Below, piece by piece: positions 50,201 through 57,758 of a DNA stretch of 64,000 bases. The stretch lies in the NCBI RefSeq assembly GCF_032925565.1, contig NZ_CP136708.1, positions 4,154,001 to 4,218,000 of the forward strand. Direction: 5' to 3'. Within the stretch, counting starts at the first letter, position 1. Every line of letters begins with the position of its first letter. The translations under genes and the position numbers were made by a program. The stretch is from Alteromonas sp. CI.11.F.A3. GTDB lineage: Bacteria > Pseudomonadota > Gammaproteobacteria > Enterobacterales > Alteromonadaceae. A model generated the notes under the pieces. The model was not told where the DNA came from, ran no database searches, and worked only from the letters and a program-made list of their open reading frames with translations.

Positions 50201-50308
50201 ACATAACAAAAAAATTAAGTCACTCACTTCGTTCGCTGGGACGCATACATGCGGGGCGGCTTCGCCATTATGCCCCACATGCCTGCGCCCCTTATTTAAA
50301 AGTTATGC
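50201..50308 (+). repeat. attC of cassette 17
   Basis: R'' ACATAAC, R' GTTATGC; arms CTGGGACGC and CTGCGCCCC. Confidence 0.92.
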
Positions 50309-50359
50309 GCTCAAAAAATTACGCTAGCAATCCGTAACCCCTGAGGTTACAATGGAACC

Positions 50360-50638
50360 ATGATTAAGAGTTTTATACATAAAGGCCTTCAGAAGTTTTA
50401 CGCTAAAGGAACCACTTCAGGAATTCAGAAAAAGCACGAAAAAAAGCTTCGTCTTATTCTGTCGAATCTCGATCAAGCCGAAACACCTGATGACATGGAT
50501 TTACCCGGCCTTCATATGCACAAACTCAAAGGTAACAGAAATGATATTTGGTCTGTCCGGGTAAGTGGAAACTGGAGAGTTACATACCGCTTTGTTGGAC
50601 GAGATGTTGAAATCGTTAATTACGAGGATTATCACTAA
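50360..50638 (+). CDS. higB: Cassette 18: HigB-type toxin (RelE/ParE superfamily)
   Basis: 92 residues. The HigB-like core is DMDLPGLHMHKLKGNRNDIWSVRVSGNWRVTYRF, and the end is IVNYEDYH. Toxins of this family cleave mRNA in the ribosome. The stop shares one base with the antitoxin ATG, so the pair is co-translated, toxin first, as in higBA. A 58-base leader could hold its own promoter, usual for cassette toxin-antitoxin pairs. Confidence 0.92.
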   Translation: MIKSFIHKGLQKFYAKGTTSGIQKKHEKKLRLILSNLDQAETPDDMDLPGLHMHKLKGNRNDIWSVRVSGNWRVTYRFVGRDVEIVNYEDYH

Positions 50639-50934
50639 TGAATATGCATAACCCTGCGCACCCCGGTGAGATACTCAAAGATCTTGTTATTGATGCTCTA
50701 GAACTGACCATTACTGACGTAGCGCAACATTTAGATGTGAGCCGTAAAACATTATCGAAAGTTCTTAATGGTAAAGGGGCTATCACCCCAGAGATGGCTC
50801 TTCGTCTTGAACTCGTTTTCGGTAAGCCGTCTGCGGCCCATTGGCTTCGTTTGCAAAATGCTTTTGATTTGTGGCAAACAAGACAACATCAAAGCTCTTT
50901 GCATGTCTCACCGTATAATATGGCTGCGGTGTAA
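50638..50934 (+). CDS. higA: Cassette 18: HigA-type antitoxin
   Basis: 98 residues. HPGEILKDLVIDALELTITDVAQHLDVSRKTLSKVLNGKGAITPEMALRLE (in parts) is the XRE helix-turn-helix of HigA. It should neutralise the toxin and repress the pair. Confidence 0.93.
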   Translation: MNMHNPAHPGEILKDLVIDALELTITDVAQHLDVSRKTLSKVLNGKGAITPEMALRLELVFGKPSAAHWLRLQNAFDLWQTRQHQSSLHVSPYNMAAV

Positions 50935-50939
50935 AACGC

Positions 50940-50990
50940 GCATAACAAAAAAATCAAGTTCGCCCGCTGCGCGGGCTGGGACGCAAACAT
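50940..50990 (+). repeat. Truncated attC of cassette 18 (left half)
   Basis: R'' GCATAAC and left arm GCTGGGACGCAAACAT are intact, then the sequence switches to the inside of a second higB at ACATAAGG. Right arm and R' are missing. Confidence 0.88.
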
Positions 50991-51248
50991 AAGGGTCTGA
51001 AACTCTTTTTCGAAAAAGGGAAAACCTCAGGCATACAAACTAAGCATGCGAAAAAGCTTCGTATGCAGTTAGCAGCTATTCATACCGCACAAGATATTGA
51101 TGACATTAATCTACCTGGTTTTTCTCTCCATCAACTCAAGGGAGAAAGATCTAACATTTGGTCAATATCAGTAAACGGTAATTGGAGAGTAACTTTCGAG
51201 TTCACGGATGGTAATGCTTACATCTTAAATTACGAGGATTATCACTAA
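50988..51248 (+). pseudogene. 5'-truncated higB toxin gene
   Basis: Homology to the upstream HigB begins at HKGL (codon 7 or so) and continues to NYEDYH without a frameshift. The start codon, first six residues, leader and promoter are gone. An internal ATG at 51063 would give 61 residues lacking the first helices. It is probably inactive. Confidence 0.8.
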
Positions 51249-51541
51249 TGAATATGCATAACCCACCACATCCAGGTGAATTTATTGAGTCCATTTACAT
51301 GGAGCCACATGGTATAAGTTGCAGATCACTAGCTACCCATCTTGGTGTTGCAGCTTCAACACTAAATCGTGTTGTAAAGGGCAAAAGTGCAGTAACGCCA
51401 GAAATGGCCTTAAGGCTATCAAAAGTATTGGGGCGCAGCCCTGAAAGTTGGCTTAGCATGCAAGACAATTATGAGCTTTGGCAAGCGAAAAAGAAAATTA
51501 ACTTGGATAATGTAGAGCCAATAGATCTGCATGCAGCCTAA
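51248..51541 (+). CDS. higA: Cassette 19: HigA-type antitoxin
   Basis: 97 residues, same start MNMHNPPHPGEF as the first HigA and the same HTH layout (CRSLATHLGVAASTLNRVVKGKSAVTPEMALRL in parts), then diverged. It is intact although its toxin is truncated and its own promoter is lost, so expression would depend on read-through from the upstream higBA. It overlaps the toxin remnant by one base. Confidence 0.9.
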   Translation: MNMHNPPHPGEFIESIYMEPHGISCRSLATHLGVAASTLNRVVKGKSAVTPEMALRLSKVLGRSPESWLSMQDNYELWQAKKKINLDNVEPIDLHAA

Positions 51542-51650
51542 CAAAAAAATTAAGCTCGCCCGCTGCGCGGCCTGGGACGCAAACATGTGGCTGTTTCGCT
51601 TCGCTCAGATTTTAGCCCACATGCCTGCGCCCCTTATCTAGAAGTTATAT
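51536..51650 (+). repeat. attC of cassette 19
   Basis: R'' GCCTAAC, R' GTTATAT; arms CTGGGACGC and CTGCGCCCC. R'' predicts a lost cassette start GTTAGGC. Confidence 0.92.
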
Positions 51651-51665
51651 TCAAAAAGGAATTTT

Positions 51666-52004
51666 ATGAAATCTTTATTTTTTACACTTTCTATTTTACT
51701 TATTGCTGGCTGCGCCAGTGTAGATGAAAACTTGGTATTGAATGGAAAGTCTGCTGCTTCACTCGAAAACGATATAAACACCATCGTAGAATCTCTACCA
51801 AACAGGAAAAAACATGAGTTCATGATTGCTCTGCTATCTATACAGATGGATGTAACTCAAAGCCCATTGGCTTTTTTGGGTAACCCAGATGGCAACGCCG
51901 TAAATTACGAATTACTATCCCAGCACTTAGATGGCCTAAATTACAAGCAGGTGCTAGAGCTTGCATCTAAATCAAAAGCTTCGGTCGAAGTCTTAACAAA
52001 TTGA
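51666..52004 (+). CDS. Cassette 20: small lipoprotein, DUF6694-like
   Basis: 112 residues. Lipobox LIAGC, then SAASLENDINTIVESLPNRKKHEFMIALLSI and HLDGLNYKQVLELA, a pattern that resembles the DUF6694 lipoproteins by memory. AAAAGGAATTTT precedes the ATG. Envelope location is likely, function unknown. Confidence 0.78.
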   Translation: MKSLFFTLSILLIAGCASVDENLVLNGKSAASLENDINTIVESLPNRKKHEFMIALLSIQMDVTQSPLAFLGNPDGNAVNYELLSQHLDGLNYKQVLELASKSKASVEVLTN

Positions 52005-52110
52005 ATATAACAACTCAATCAACACTCTCACTACGTTCGCTGGGACAAAAATACGTAGGCTCTCAGCGCTTCGCTTGGTAATGTAACCAAAATATATTTG
52101 CCCGTTGTGT
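52005..52110 (+). repeat. attC of cassette 20
   Basis: R'' ATATAAC, R' GTTGTGT; arms GCTGGGACAAAAATA and TATATTTGCCC. The last complete attC of the array. Confidence 0.85.
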
Positions 52111-52163
52111 GGGTAAGACCAACGTTCAAATTGTAGACAAAAGATAAGGAGTTCTTTTTTAAC

Positions 52164-52361
52164 ATGAGTATTTGGCAAATTATTATTTTTATTGTGCTTT
52201 TCAGTCTAACGCTTCTACCAGTAATAATTGCGTTAACATCAAAAAAAGCCAAAGGGGTACACAAATTAGGTTGGTCTCTCGTTTCACTACTCTTTTCATG
52301 GCTAGGCTTTTTAGTTTATTACTTTTTTGTTGTCAGAGGTTTGAGTGAGCGCAACGTATAA
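52164..52361 (+). CDS. Cassette 21: two-helix membrane protein
   Basis: 65 residues: IIIFIVLFSLTLLPVIIAL, a short basic loop (TSKKAKGVHK), then LGWSLVSLLFSWLGFLVYYFF. The layout resembles superinfection-immunity-type small membrane proteins, but this is only a similarity of shape. AAGGAG lies 14 bases upstream. It resembles the product of 53753 in layout. Confidence 0.65.
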   Translation: MSIWQIIIFIVLFSLTLLPVIIALTSKKAKGVHKLGWSLVSLLFSWLGFLVYYFFVVRGLSERNV

Positions 52362-52398
52362 AAAACCAATTAACCCACTTACTGTGTCCGTTACGGGA
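52349..52398 (+). repeat. Degenerate left half of an attC
   Basis: GCGCAAC followed by AAAAAACCAATTAACCCAC, alignable with the ACAAAAAAATTAAGTCACTC of the good sites. The left arm is eroded and no right half follows. This cassette can no longer be excised normally. Confidence 0.6.
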
Positions 52399-52540
52399 AA
52401 GTTTGGCACTATTTGGATTGAGGGCTTTTAAGCAAAACAAGCTGTTAAACAAGGCAGTCAAAATTGTTACGGCCTTCGGCCTCCATGGGGCCCCTTGTCA
52501 GTGCGTCGTTTTTTGCTGGCATTAGACATACGGAATTATC

Positions 52541-52996
52541 ATGCACAGTACATTGTCACTTTCACAATACGTTAAAAAGCGAAATGGTCTTCCTTTGGGT
52601 GCAAGTCACTCTATGAGGAATATGCTTTCACGTTCTTTCGGTGCAAAATCTTTCCCCATTTTTTGGCACTATTGGAACCCAATTTGGAGCTATTATTTAT
52701 CCCGCAATGTCATGCGACCGCTAGCCACTTATCTCCCTATTTCCCTTTCTATTCTTATCACATTTTTAGTTAGTGGTGCGCTTCATGATTTGGCGGTCTC
52801 GGTTGTAAAGTGGAAAACCATTGTATTTTTTACGCCGTGGTTTGGATTAATGGGCTTAATAGTTATAGCGTCACAAAAAGCAGGAGTATCGTATGGGCAT
52901 CTTGCTTGGTTTGTTCGGGCATCAATCAATGCGTCTTTCATTTTTGTTTCGCTAGGGGTCACTTACTTTGTGGAGGCTATACTGTTGTGGATATAG
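52541..52996 (+). CDS. MBOAT-like small membrane protein
   Basis: 151 residues. FPIFWHYWNPIWSYYLSRNV and FLVSGALHDLAV resemble the H-x-x-W-N and S-G-x-x-H-D regions of membrane-bound O-acyltransferases, but the protein is much shorter than a full MBOAT. It has three or four membrane segments. The upstream spacer (52399-52540) has a GGCCTTCGGCC hairpin and an attC-like ATTAGAC end but no complete site. Probably a former cassette gene. Confidence 0.65.
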   Translation: MHSTLSLSQYVKKRNGLPLGASHSMRNMLSRSFGAKSFPIFWHYWNPIWSYYLSRNVMRPLATYLPISLSILITFLVSGALHDLAVSVVKWKTIVFFTPWFGLMGLIVIASQKAGVSYGHLAWFVRASINASFIFVSLGVTYFVEAILLWI

Positions 52997-53403
52997 ATAT
53001 TTCTTGGGGTGGCTATTATGCAAGCATCAGTGATGATAATGGTGAGATAACGTTGTTTCGGCTATTAGATTTCAATAGGGATGATTACCATATTGCAATT
53101 TATCAGGAGAAATTTCAGTCTATCCCGTCGCTGAATGAAGTTGAAGATTTGTCACCATTTATTCGCCACGTTCCATTAGATAGTAGATCATTACTGAACA
53201 ACAAAAAAACTCTCTTAATTGGAAACCGTCATTTATCGAAATCAGATCTGGCTGGATATTTGATTTACCTAGAAAGCTTTGAAGTTCCTAGTGAAGATTT
53301 AGAGCTGTTAATCCAATCGATTCAGGAGTACAGCCAGGAGCCACCTCTTCAGTTAAGGCTAACTTTGGTTGAAGAAGAACTTCAAATTAGCAGAATTGAG
53401 TAG
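52987..53403 (+). CDS. Cytoplasmic protein of unknown function
   Basis: 138 residues from a GTG at 52987 that overlaps the previous gene by 10 bases, with GGAGG about 10 bases upstream. The sequence is acidic and has no signal or membrane helix: DISWGGYYASISDDNGEITLF, then a C-terminal helical part. The overlap suggests coupling with the MBOAT-like gene. No family recognised. Confidence 0.65.
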   Translation: MDIDISWGGYYASISDDNGEITLFRLLDFNRDDYHIAIYQEKFQSIPSLNEVEDLSPFIRHVPLDSRSLLNNKKTLLIGNRHLSKSDLAGYLIYLESFEVPSEDLELLIQSIQEYSQEPPLQLRLTLVEEELQISRIE

Positions 53404-53407
53404 CAAC

Positions 53408-53662
53408 GTGGAACTGCCTACCAAGCCAACAATTTGGGGAAATGGTTCATATGAGCCTTCAGCTAAATGCCCTAATTGCGGATTGATAATGTATCTTGGA
53501 AACCAATGCCCGCACTGCCATCATTGGCTATCTGATTTTGAAAAGCTTGAACACCACTATTTTTGGAAAAAACAAAAGAAATCTGCAATGCTAAAAGGCA
53601 GTGTACTATTTCCTGTTTTGCTTTTATTGTTGTACGTTGTTTTTACGCTAATTTTAGATTAA
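53408..53662 (+). CDS. Zinc-ribbon membrane protein of unknown function
   Basis: 84 residues from a GTG at 53408; a TTG at 53369 is also possible. A CPNC-x10-CPHC zinc ribbon (about residues 20-40) precedes a basic stretch and a C-terminal membrane helix (VLFPVLLLLLYVVFTLIL). It follows closely on the previous gene. Function unknown. Confidence 0.65.
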   Translation: MELPTKPTIWGNGSYEPSAKCPNCGLIMYLGNQCPHCHHWLSDFEKLEHHYFWKKQKKSAMLKGSVLFPVLLLLLYVVFTLILD

Positions 53663-53673
53663 AGGCTGCTAGC

Positions 53674-53704
53674 ACTTAATACCCCATGTATTTGTGCCCG
53701 TGAG
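53674..53704 (+). repeat. Degenerate right half of an attC
   Basis: TACCCCATGTATTTGTGCCCG resembles the right arm of the TATTTGCCC-type sites (cassettes 14, 16, 20) but has no left half and no clear R'. Confidence 0.5.
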
Positions 53705-53752
53705 TAGATGGCTATTTGCCAATACTTTTATATATTCAAACAAGGATGCTTC

Positions 53753-53965
53753 ATGAATATCAGTGTAAATTTTATGTCTATCGTTTTATTAATTTTCACC
53801 ATCGCACCAACTATCCTAGCTGTATTTCTAGCTCGAAAACAAAATCGCTCAATGTGGATTGCCGGATTAGTCACTTTCTTTCTTGGTCTGTTCACATGGA
53901 TAGGTAGCTGGGTTTATCTTGGTCTCATGAATCTTATGAGCCCCAAGCAGGCTGTGACTGAGTAA
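53753..53965 (+). CDS. Two-helix membrane protein
   Basis: 70 residues from the ATG at 53753, which has AAGGA upstream. MSIVLLIFTIAPTILAVFLA, basic loop (RKQNRS), then IAGLVTFFLGLFTWIGSWVYL. Same size and topology as cassette 21, so the two may be distant relatives. Function unknown. Confidence 0.68.
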   Translation: MNISVNFMSIVLLIFTIAPTILAVFLARKQNRSMWIAGLVTFFLGLFTWIGSWVYLGLMNLMSPKQAVTE

Positions 53966-54044
53966 AACTGTAAAATTTGGTAAGTTATTATCTAACTTAC
54001 ATTTCCTATTTCAAACGGACGCTATAATTCAGGAAGGAACCATT

Positions 54045-54524
54045 ATGAAACCACTTTTAATATGCGGATTTTCGTTATTGTTTTTATGCTCTTGTGGAAG
54101 TAGTAGCGATTCGCCTTCAGTTGATATTGAAGAAGTTAAGTCTCTTCTTTTAGAAAATCAAAGTAAGTGGGATTCAGCTGCAATTATGGATTACTCATTT
54201 ACTTACAGCCGCTCACCTGGAGACTGTCCAATGGCTGACGAATTACCTGCTATCGATATTTATGTAGAAGATAACATTGCCGTGTCCGCTTACTATAGTG
54301 GTACCAGCGAACTAGCAGATATAGAATTCGCTGTTACTATCAATGAGATATTCTCTGAATTTTTGAATATGGCAAATGAACAGCCCGTTAAATTCAGTAA
54401 CGCCAAAGACAGTAATGCAATGCCCGACTTCGATATTGATTATGGTTTCCCACAGGCTGTGTACATTGATAAGAGCAAAGATACGTGTGATGCAACGTCT
54501 TATAGAATTTTAGATTTCTCGTAA
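54045..54524 (+). CDS. Lipoprotein, DUF6174-like
   Basis: 159 residues. Lipobox LFLCSC (the mature Cys followed by GSSSDSPS), then NQSKWDSAAIMDYSFTYSRSPGDCP and a beta-rich domain with DIYVEDNIAVSAYY and GFPQAVYIDKS. This tryptophan/tyrosine and V-x-V-x-x-x pattern resembles DUF6174. AGGAAGG precedes the ATG. Outer-membrane lipoprotein of unknown role. Confidence 0.75.
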   Translation: MKPLLICGFSLLFLCSCGSSSDSPSVDIEEVKSLLLENQSKWDSAAIMDYSFTYSRSPGDCPMADELPAIDIYVEDNIAVSAYYSGTSELADIEFAVTINEIFSEFLNMANEQPVKFSNAKDSNAMPDFDIDYGFPQAVYIDKSKDTCDATSYRILDFS

Positions 54525-54557
54525 ATGCAATAAGTACTTAGCAATCCTAGGATTTAA

Positions 54558-55076
54558 ATGGTTACCCTACGAAACTTCAATGACAATGATATTAATAGAC
54601 TATTACACATCTTAAATGACGAAGCGGTTACCGAGTTCCTTTCTACTAAAATCCCTTACCCTTATACAAGTGCAGATGCTGCCTGGTGGGTTAATGAAGG
54701 CAGTCAATCTGGCATCATCAAAGCCATTTCTTACGATAATGTGTTGGTAGGGTGCGTTGGGGTTAATCGAGGGCAGTTTGAATATGAGCGCTCTGGTGAG
54801 ATTGGCTACTGGCTTGATAAGCAGTATTGGCGTAAAGGCATAACCGCAGAGGCTATTCGACAAATGACAGATTTTGTCTTTGCCCATACCAATATTGTAA
54901 GAATTTTCGGCGCTGTGTTTGCGGGTAACCATGCCTCTATGCAACTGCTTTTGAAATCAGGCTTTAACGAAGAAGCTATACTGAAAAAGGCCATTTATAA
55001 AAATGAGCGCTTTTACGACAAGCATGTTTTTGCGAAGTTACTGATAAGTGAACCATCCCCTATCGAACAAACCTAG
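54558..55076 (+). CDS. GNAT-family N-acetyltransferase (RimJ/RimL-like)
   Basis: 172 residues. The acetyl-CoA site is GYWLDKQYWRKGITAEAIRQM, with VFAGNHASMQLLLKSGFNEE after it, as in RimJ/RimL-type enzymes. Acceptor unknown: ribosomal protein N-termini or small molecules are options. Confidence 0.9.
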   Translation: MVTLRNFNDNDINRLLHILNDEAVTEFLSTKIPYPYTSADAAWWVNEGSQSGIIKAISYDNVLVGCVGVNRGQFEYERSGEIGYWLDKQYWRKGITAEAIRQMTDFVFAHTNIVRIFGAVFAGNHASMQLLLKSGFNEEAILKKAIYKNERFYDKHVFAKLLISEPSPIEQT

Positions 55077-55220
55077 CACCGGTGTGTCTTTGCCGTTATA
55101 CCGGTAACAATTTGGCAACAACAATATGGGCTAATCTGGCGTAGTGATGGTATAAATAGAGGTTATGTCATTGCGAAGACTGTTGTACTCGCAACTACCT
55201 GAAAAGATTAAGGGGCTAGA

Positions 55221-55322
55221 ATGGATTTTTTACTCAATATTTTACTGTCAGTTGGGTTTGTTATTTTTATCATTTTTATTGTTGGTCTTATGGCCGCTAA
55301 AAAAATGAATTCGAAAGAATAA
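55221..55322 (+). CDS. 33-residue single-pass membrane protein
   Basis: MDFLLNILLSVGFVIFII and IVGLMAAKKMNSKE: one membrane helix and a basic tail. AAGGGGCTAGA lies just before the ATG, and a hairpin follows the stop. It is too short for routine gene calling. The ribosome site and terminator-like end make it credible. Function unknown. Confidence 0.6.
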   Translation: MDFLLNILLSVGFVIFIIFIVGLMAAKKMNSKE

Positions 55323-55348
55323 TAACGGAGGATCACTCCCCCGTTATT
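55321..55348. terminator. Hairpin after the 33-residue gene
   Basis: AATAACGG with CCGTTATT around a short middle that can pair further (GAG/CTC). No strong T-run. It may serve both this gene and the convergent oxygenase gene. Confidence 0.45.
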
Positions 55349-55375
55349 GCTGCTATTTATTGTTAGGTACCACAC

Positions 55376-56287
55376 TTAAAATGGTGCAAAGTTATCTAGT
55401 GCTTGAGAGGGTACTGTCCATCTTTCACGGGCATCAACATTAACGCCTTTCACACCTTGTGGAGGCATTTGCCCACGATTGCCATACAACCAGAGTACGA
55501 AATTAGTTCGCTCGCCACTGGTGATAGGCTGTGCCGTATGCGGTACGTTCCCACGGTGGAGCATAGCGCTACCAGGCTTGAACGTTAATGGGTTTACTTT
55601 ACCCGCCTTCACATCATAAAAGTCTACTGTCGAGCCTGTAAATGTTTCTCCCGGTACATTTAAGTTAATATTCAGCGTTACCGCTGATGCATCGGTATGC
55701 GGTCTGATCGACGTGTCTGTATTTGGCTGATAGTGAATAGAAAAGCCAAAGGTTTGTGTGTCGTACCCCATAATTTCAGGAAACAGTAAACGAGCAATTG
55801 GGCGCATGTATGTGTCTAGCATCATGCGATAAAACGCTTGAAAACTTGGCGCAGCCAAATACCCTTCCGAGCGCTCATCTAACATGGCACCACGACGGTT
55901 TAACACTATACCGTAGGGTGGTCTTAACGCTATTTCTGCATCCCATACTTTTTCCAAATAGGCGCGTAGTTCAACCAAACGTTCAGGATCAAAGAATTGG
56001 AATTGATACACATCAGGCGATACCTCTTCCAAAAGTGCTTTTACTTCTGTTTCTTTTTCGGGATTTTCCCACGCTTGCATTACTGCGTTACGTAACTTGG
56101 CATCTAGCAAGGAGTCATCAAGGGTGAATAAGTTTTCTTTTTCACTTGCTTCCCACTCTTTCCACGCATTGCTCAGCAGCTGGTTGTTCGTATTCCAAAA
56201 CTGTTGAACGGATGGTGCACGATGAAGCATGGCTTCGCGCGTTGGTAAATCTAAAGCACGTGCATGCTGTAATTGAGTAAACGTCAT
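55376..56287 (-). CDS. 2-oxoglutarate/Fe(II)-dependent oxygenase
   Basis: 303 residues. The C-terminal double-stranded beta helix has the iron ligands His and Asp in SIRPHTDASAV, the distal His in HRGNVPHTAQPI, and the 2-oxoglutarate Arg in GERTNFVLWLYG. The N-terminal 100 residues are helical and of unknown role. Similar proteins include the prolyl hydroxylase-like PKHD group. Substrate unknown. Confidence 0.85.
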   Translation of the reverse strand: MTFTQLQHARALDLPTREAMLHRAPSVQQFWNTNNQLLSNAWKEWEASEKENLFTLDDSLLDAKLRNAVMQAWENPEKETEVKALLEEVSPDVYQFQFFDPERLVELRAYLEKVWDAEIALRPPYGIVLNRRGAMLDERSEGYLAAPSFQAFYRMMLDTYMRPIARLLFPEIMGYDTQTFGFSIHYQPNTDTSIRPHTDASAVTLNINLNVPGETFTGSTVDFYDVKAGKVNPLTFKPGSAMLHRGNVPHTAQPITSGERTNFVLWLYGNRGQMPPQGVKGVNVDARERWTVPSQALDNFAPF

Positions 56288-56565
56288 AATAAATTATCTC
56301 CAATGGCAAATGGGGGACTAGCGTTCTTCTTCAAAACGATTTCAAAACCGACATCAAACCGGATTCCCAAACCTATGCCTATAATCTATTACACCTGATT
56401 CAGTTAATAAATGCGGCTATTATGGAAACAGAATTAAGATTTGGAAGATAATTGCAAAGGAATATTCACTGAGATGATTTGCGATTTGCGCTTCAGTACC
56501 TCACTATTATTCCCACCACGGGCGTTGTCGGCTCAGCCGGATAGTTTTGTGAAAGGGGCGTACAA

Positions 56566-57249
56566 ATGAAGTTTCTTATTTTCTTAGGCACGGTACGGGA
56601 TAGCACACCACCTAGACCTGCTCGCCTTGGTGAACGTGTGGCAAAGGCGGTAATGGCCTGCTTACAGCTTCGTTACGACGAGCATGACGTAGAATTAATA
56701 GACCCGTTAAATTACCCTCTAGATGCCGTGTTTAAGCCCCATTTTGCTTTTGCAAAGGGTAAAGCGCCTGTGGAGCTAAATACATTGGCTGAAAAAATTG
56801 CTAATTGTGATGGTTATGTCATGGTTAGCCCCGAGTACAATCATTCCATGAGCCCTGCCCTTTCGAATCTACTAAATCATTTTGGTAGTTCGTTATTTGC
56901 TTATAAGCCAAGCGCTATTGTTACCTATTCCGCTGGGCAATGGGGGGGTATGCGAGCGGCGGTTGGCATGCGTACTTATCTTTCTGAGTTAGGTTGCTTG
57001 CCAGTATCGGCTATGATTCATATTCCTAAGGCGCAGGAAGTATTCGAAGCAAACGGAGAGATGTGTTCGGGGGAAGACCAATCATCGTGGTTTGATTATT
57101 TTTCTCGTACTTTACATCAATTGATGTGGTGGGCAGAAGCGGCCAAGCGCCATAGTGAAGACATTAACCCTCATAAGGTGATTAAAAACTTCAAAACCGC
57201 ACCGTCAGAGCGCAATGCGCCTAAAGGTAAAGAGCGCAATGCGCCTTAA
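56566..57249 (+). CDS. NAD(P)H-dependent FMN reductase
   Basis: 227 residues with the flavodoxin-like fold: FLGTVRDSTPPRPARLGERVA for flavin phosphate, VMVSPEYNHSMSPALSNLLNHF for the ring, and YSAGQWGGMRAAVGMR. It reduces FMN or quinones. The tail ends ERNAPKGKERNAP, a short duplication. AAAGGGG precedes the ATG. Confidence 0.88.
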   Translation: MKFLIFLGTVRDSTPPRPARLGERVAKAVMACLQLRYDEHDVELIDPLNYPLDAVFKPHFAFAKGKAPVELNTLAEKIANCDGYVMVSPEYNHSMSPALSNLLNHFGSSLFAYKPSAIVTYSAGQWGGMRAAVGMRTYLSELGCLPVSAMIHIPKAQEVFEANGEMCSGEDQSSWFDYFSRTLHQLMWWAEAAKRHSEDINPHKVIKNFKTAPSERNAPKGKERNAP

Positions 57250-57414
57250 ATTCAAAACGGGAATTGGAGCCAATTACCCAGCCCTTGAGTTGATGTGCTT
57301 TAAATTTGATTTACTACCGTGAATACCGCGAAGTAACACGAAACCTATCTACATCGCTTTAGCTTTGCTGTATAACAAGCCTCTTCTTACCTTGTCGAGC
57401 GCGCAGGAAACAAA

Positions 57415-57669
57415 ATGAAAATATTAATACGTAATTTAGACAGACAAACTACACAAGAAGAGCTTGCTAGCTTATTTAAAACCTTCGGTTCTGTGCAGTC
57501 TTGCACGATTGTTGTTGATGAAAAAAGCGGTGCCTCTAAAGGGTTTGGTTTTGTAGAAATGCCAAAGCCAGGCGAAGCTAAAGCTGCCATTAAGTCGTTG
57601 AACAACCATGCGTTAGGCGATGCGAATATTCGTGTTAAAAAAGCAGAAGATAAACCTGAAACAAAGTAA
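57415..57669 (+). CDS. RRM-type RNA-binding protein
   Basis: 84 residues, one RNA-recognition motif with RNP2 ILIRNL (residues 3-8) and RNP1 KGFGFVEM (about 42-49), then a charged tail. Stand-alone bacterial RRM proteins are often cold-induced and bind mRNA. A 165-base upstream spacer could be a regulated leader. AGGAAAC precedes the ATG. Confidence 0.92.
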   Translation: MKILIRNLDRQTTQEELASLFKTFGSVQSCTIVVDEKSGASKGFGFVEMPKPGEAKAAIKSLNNHALGDANIRVKKAEDKPETK

Positions 57670-57758
57670 ACCGTAGCAGTGTAAAATCCACCAGCATGGC
57701 ATCTCATTACAACTGGGATCTATAGCAAGCTGGGGCATATAAAGAAGTGAAGGTGTGT

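Larger units (their letters stand above)
38759..52110. mobile_element. Chromosomal integron: integrase, attI and 20 bounded cassettes
   Basis: The integrase on the minus strand is followed by an attI junction at 39947 and a one-directional series of small genes or gene-less units, each closed by an attC of about 65-117 bases. Most attC sites share the same arms (CTGGGACGC on the left, GCGCCCC or TGCGCCC on the right) and a central stem around GGCTTCGCC. In every intact cassette the R'' box is the reverse complement of that cassette's own first seven bases. One IS interrupts the array. High attC similarity is typical of a sedentary chromosomal integron. Confidence 0.95.

Noticed and set aside
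38759..52110. Regularly repeated ~108 bp units could suggest CRISPR
   Set aside because: Repeats are long, imperfect, paired with whole genes between them, and carry R''/R' boxes; no cas genes or 25-40 base repeats are present.
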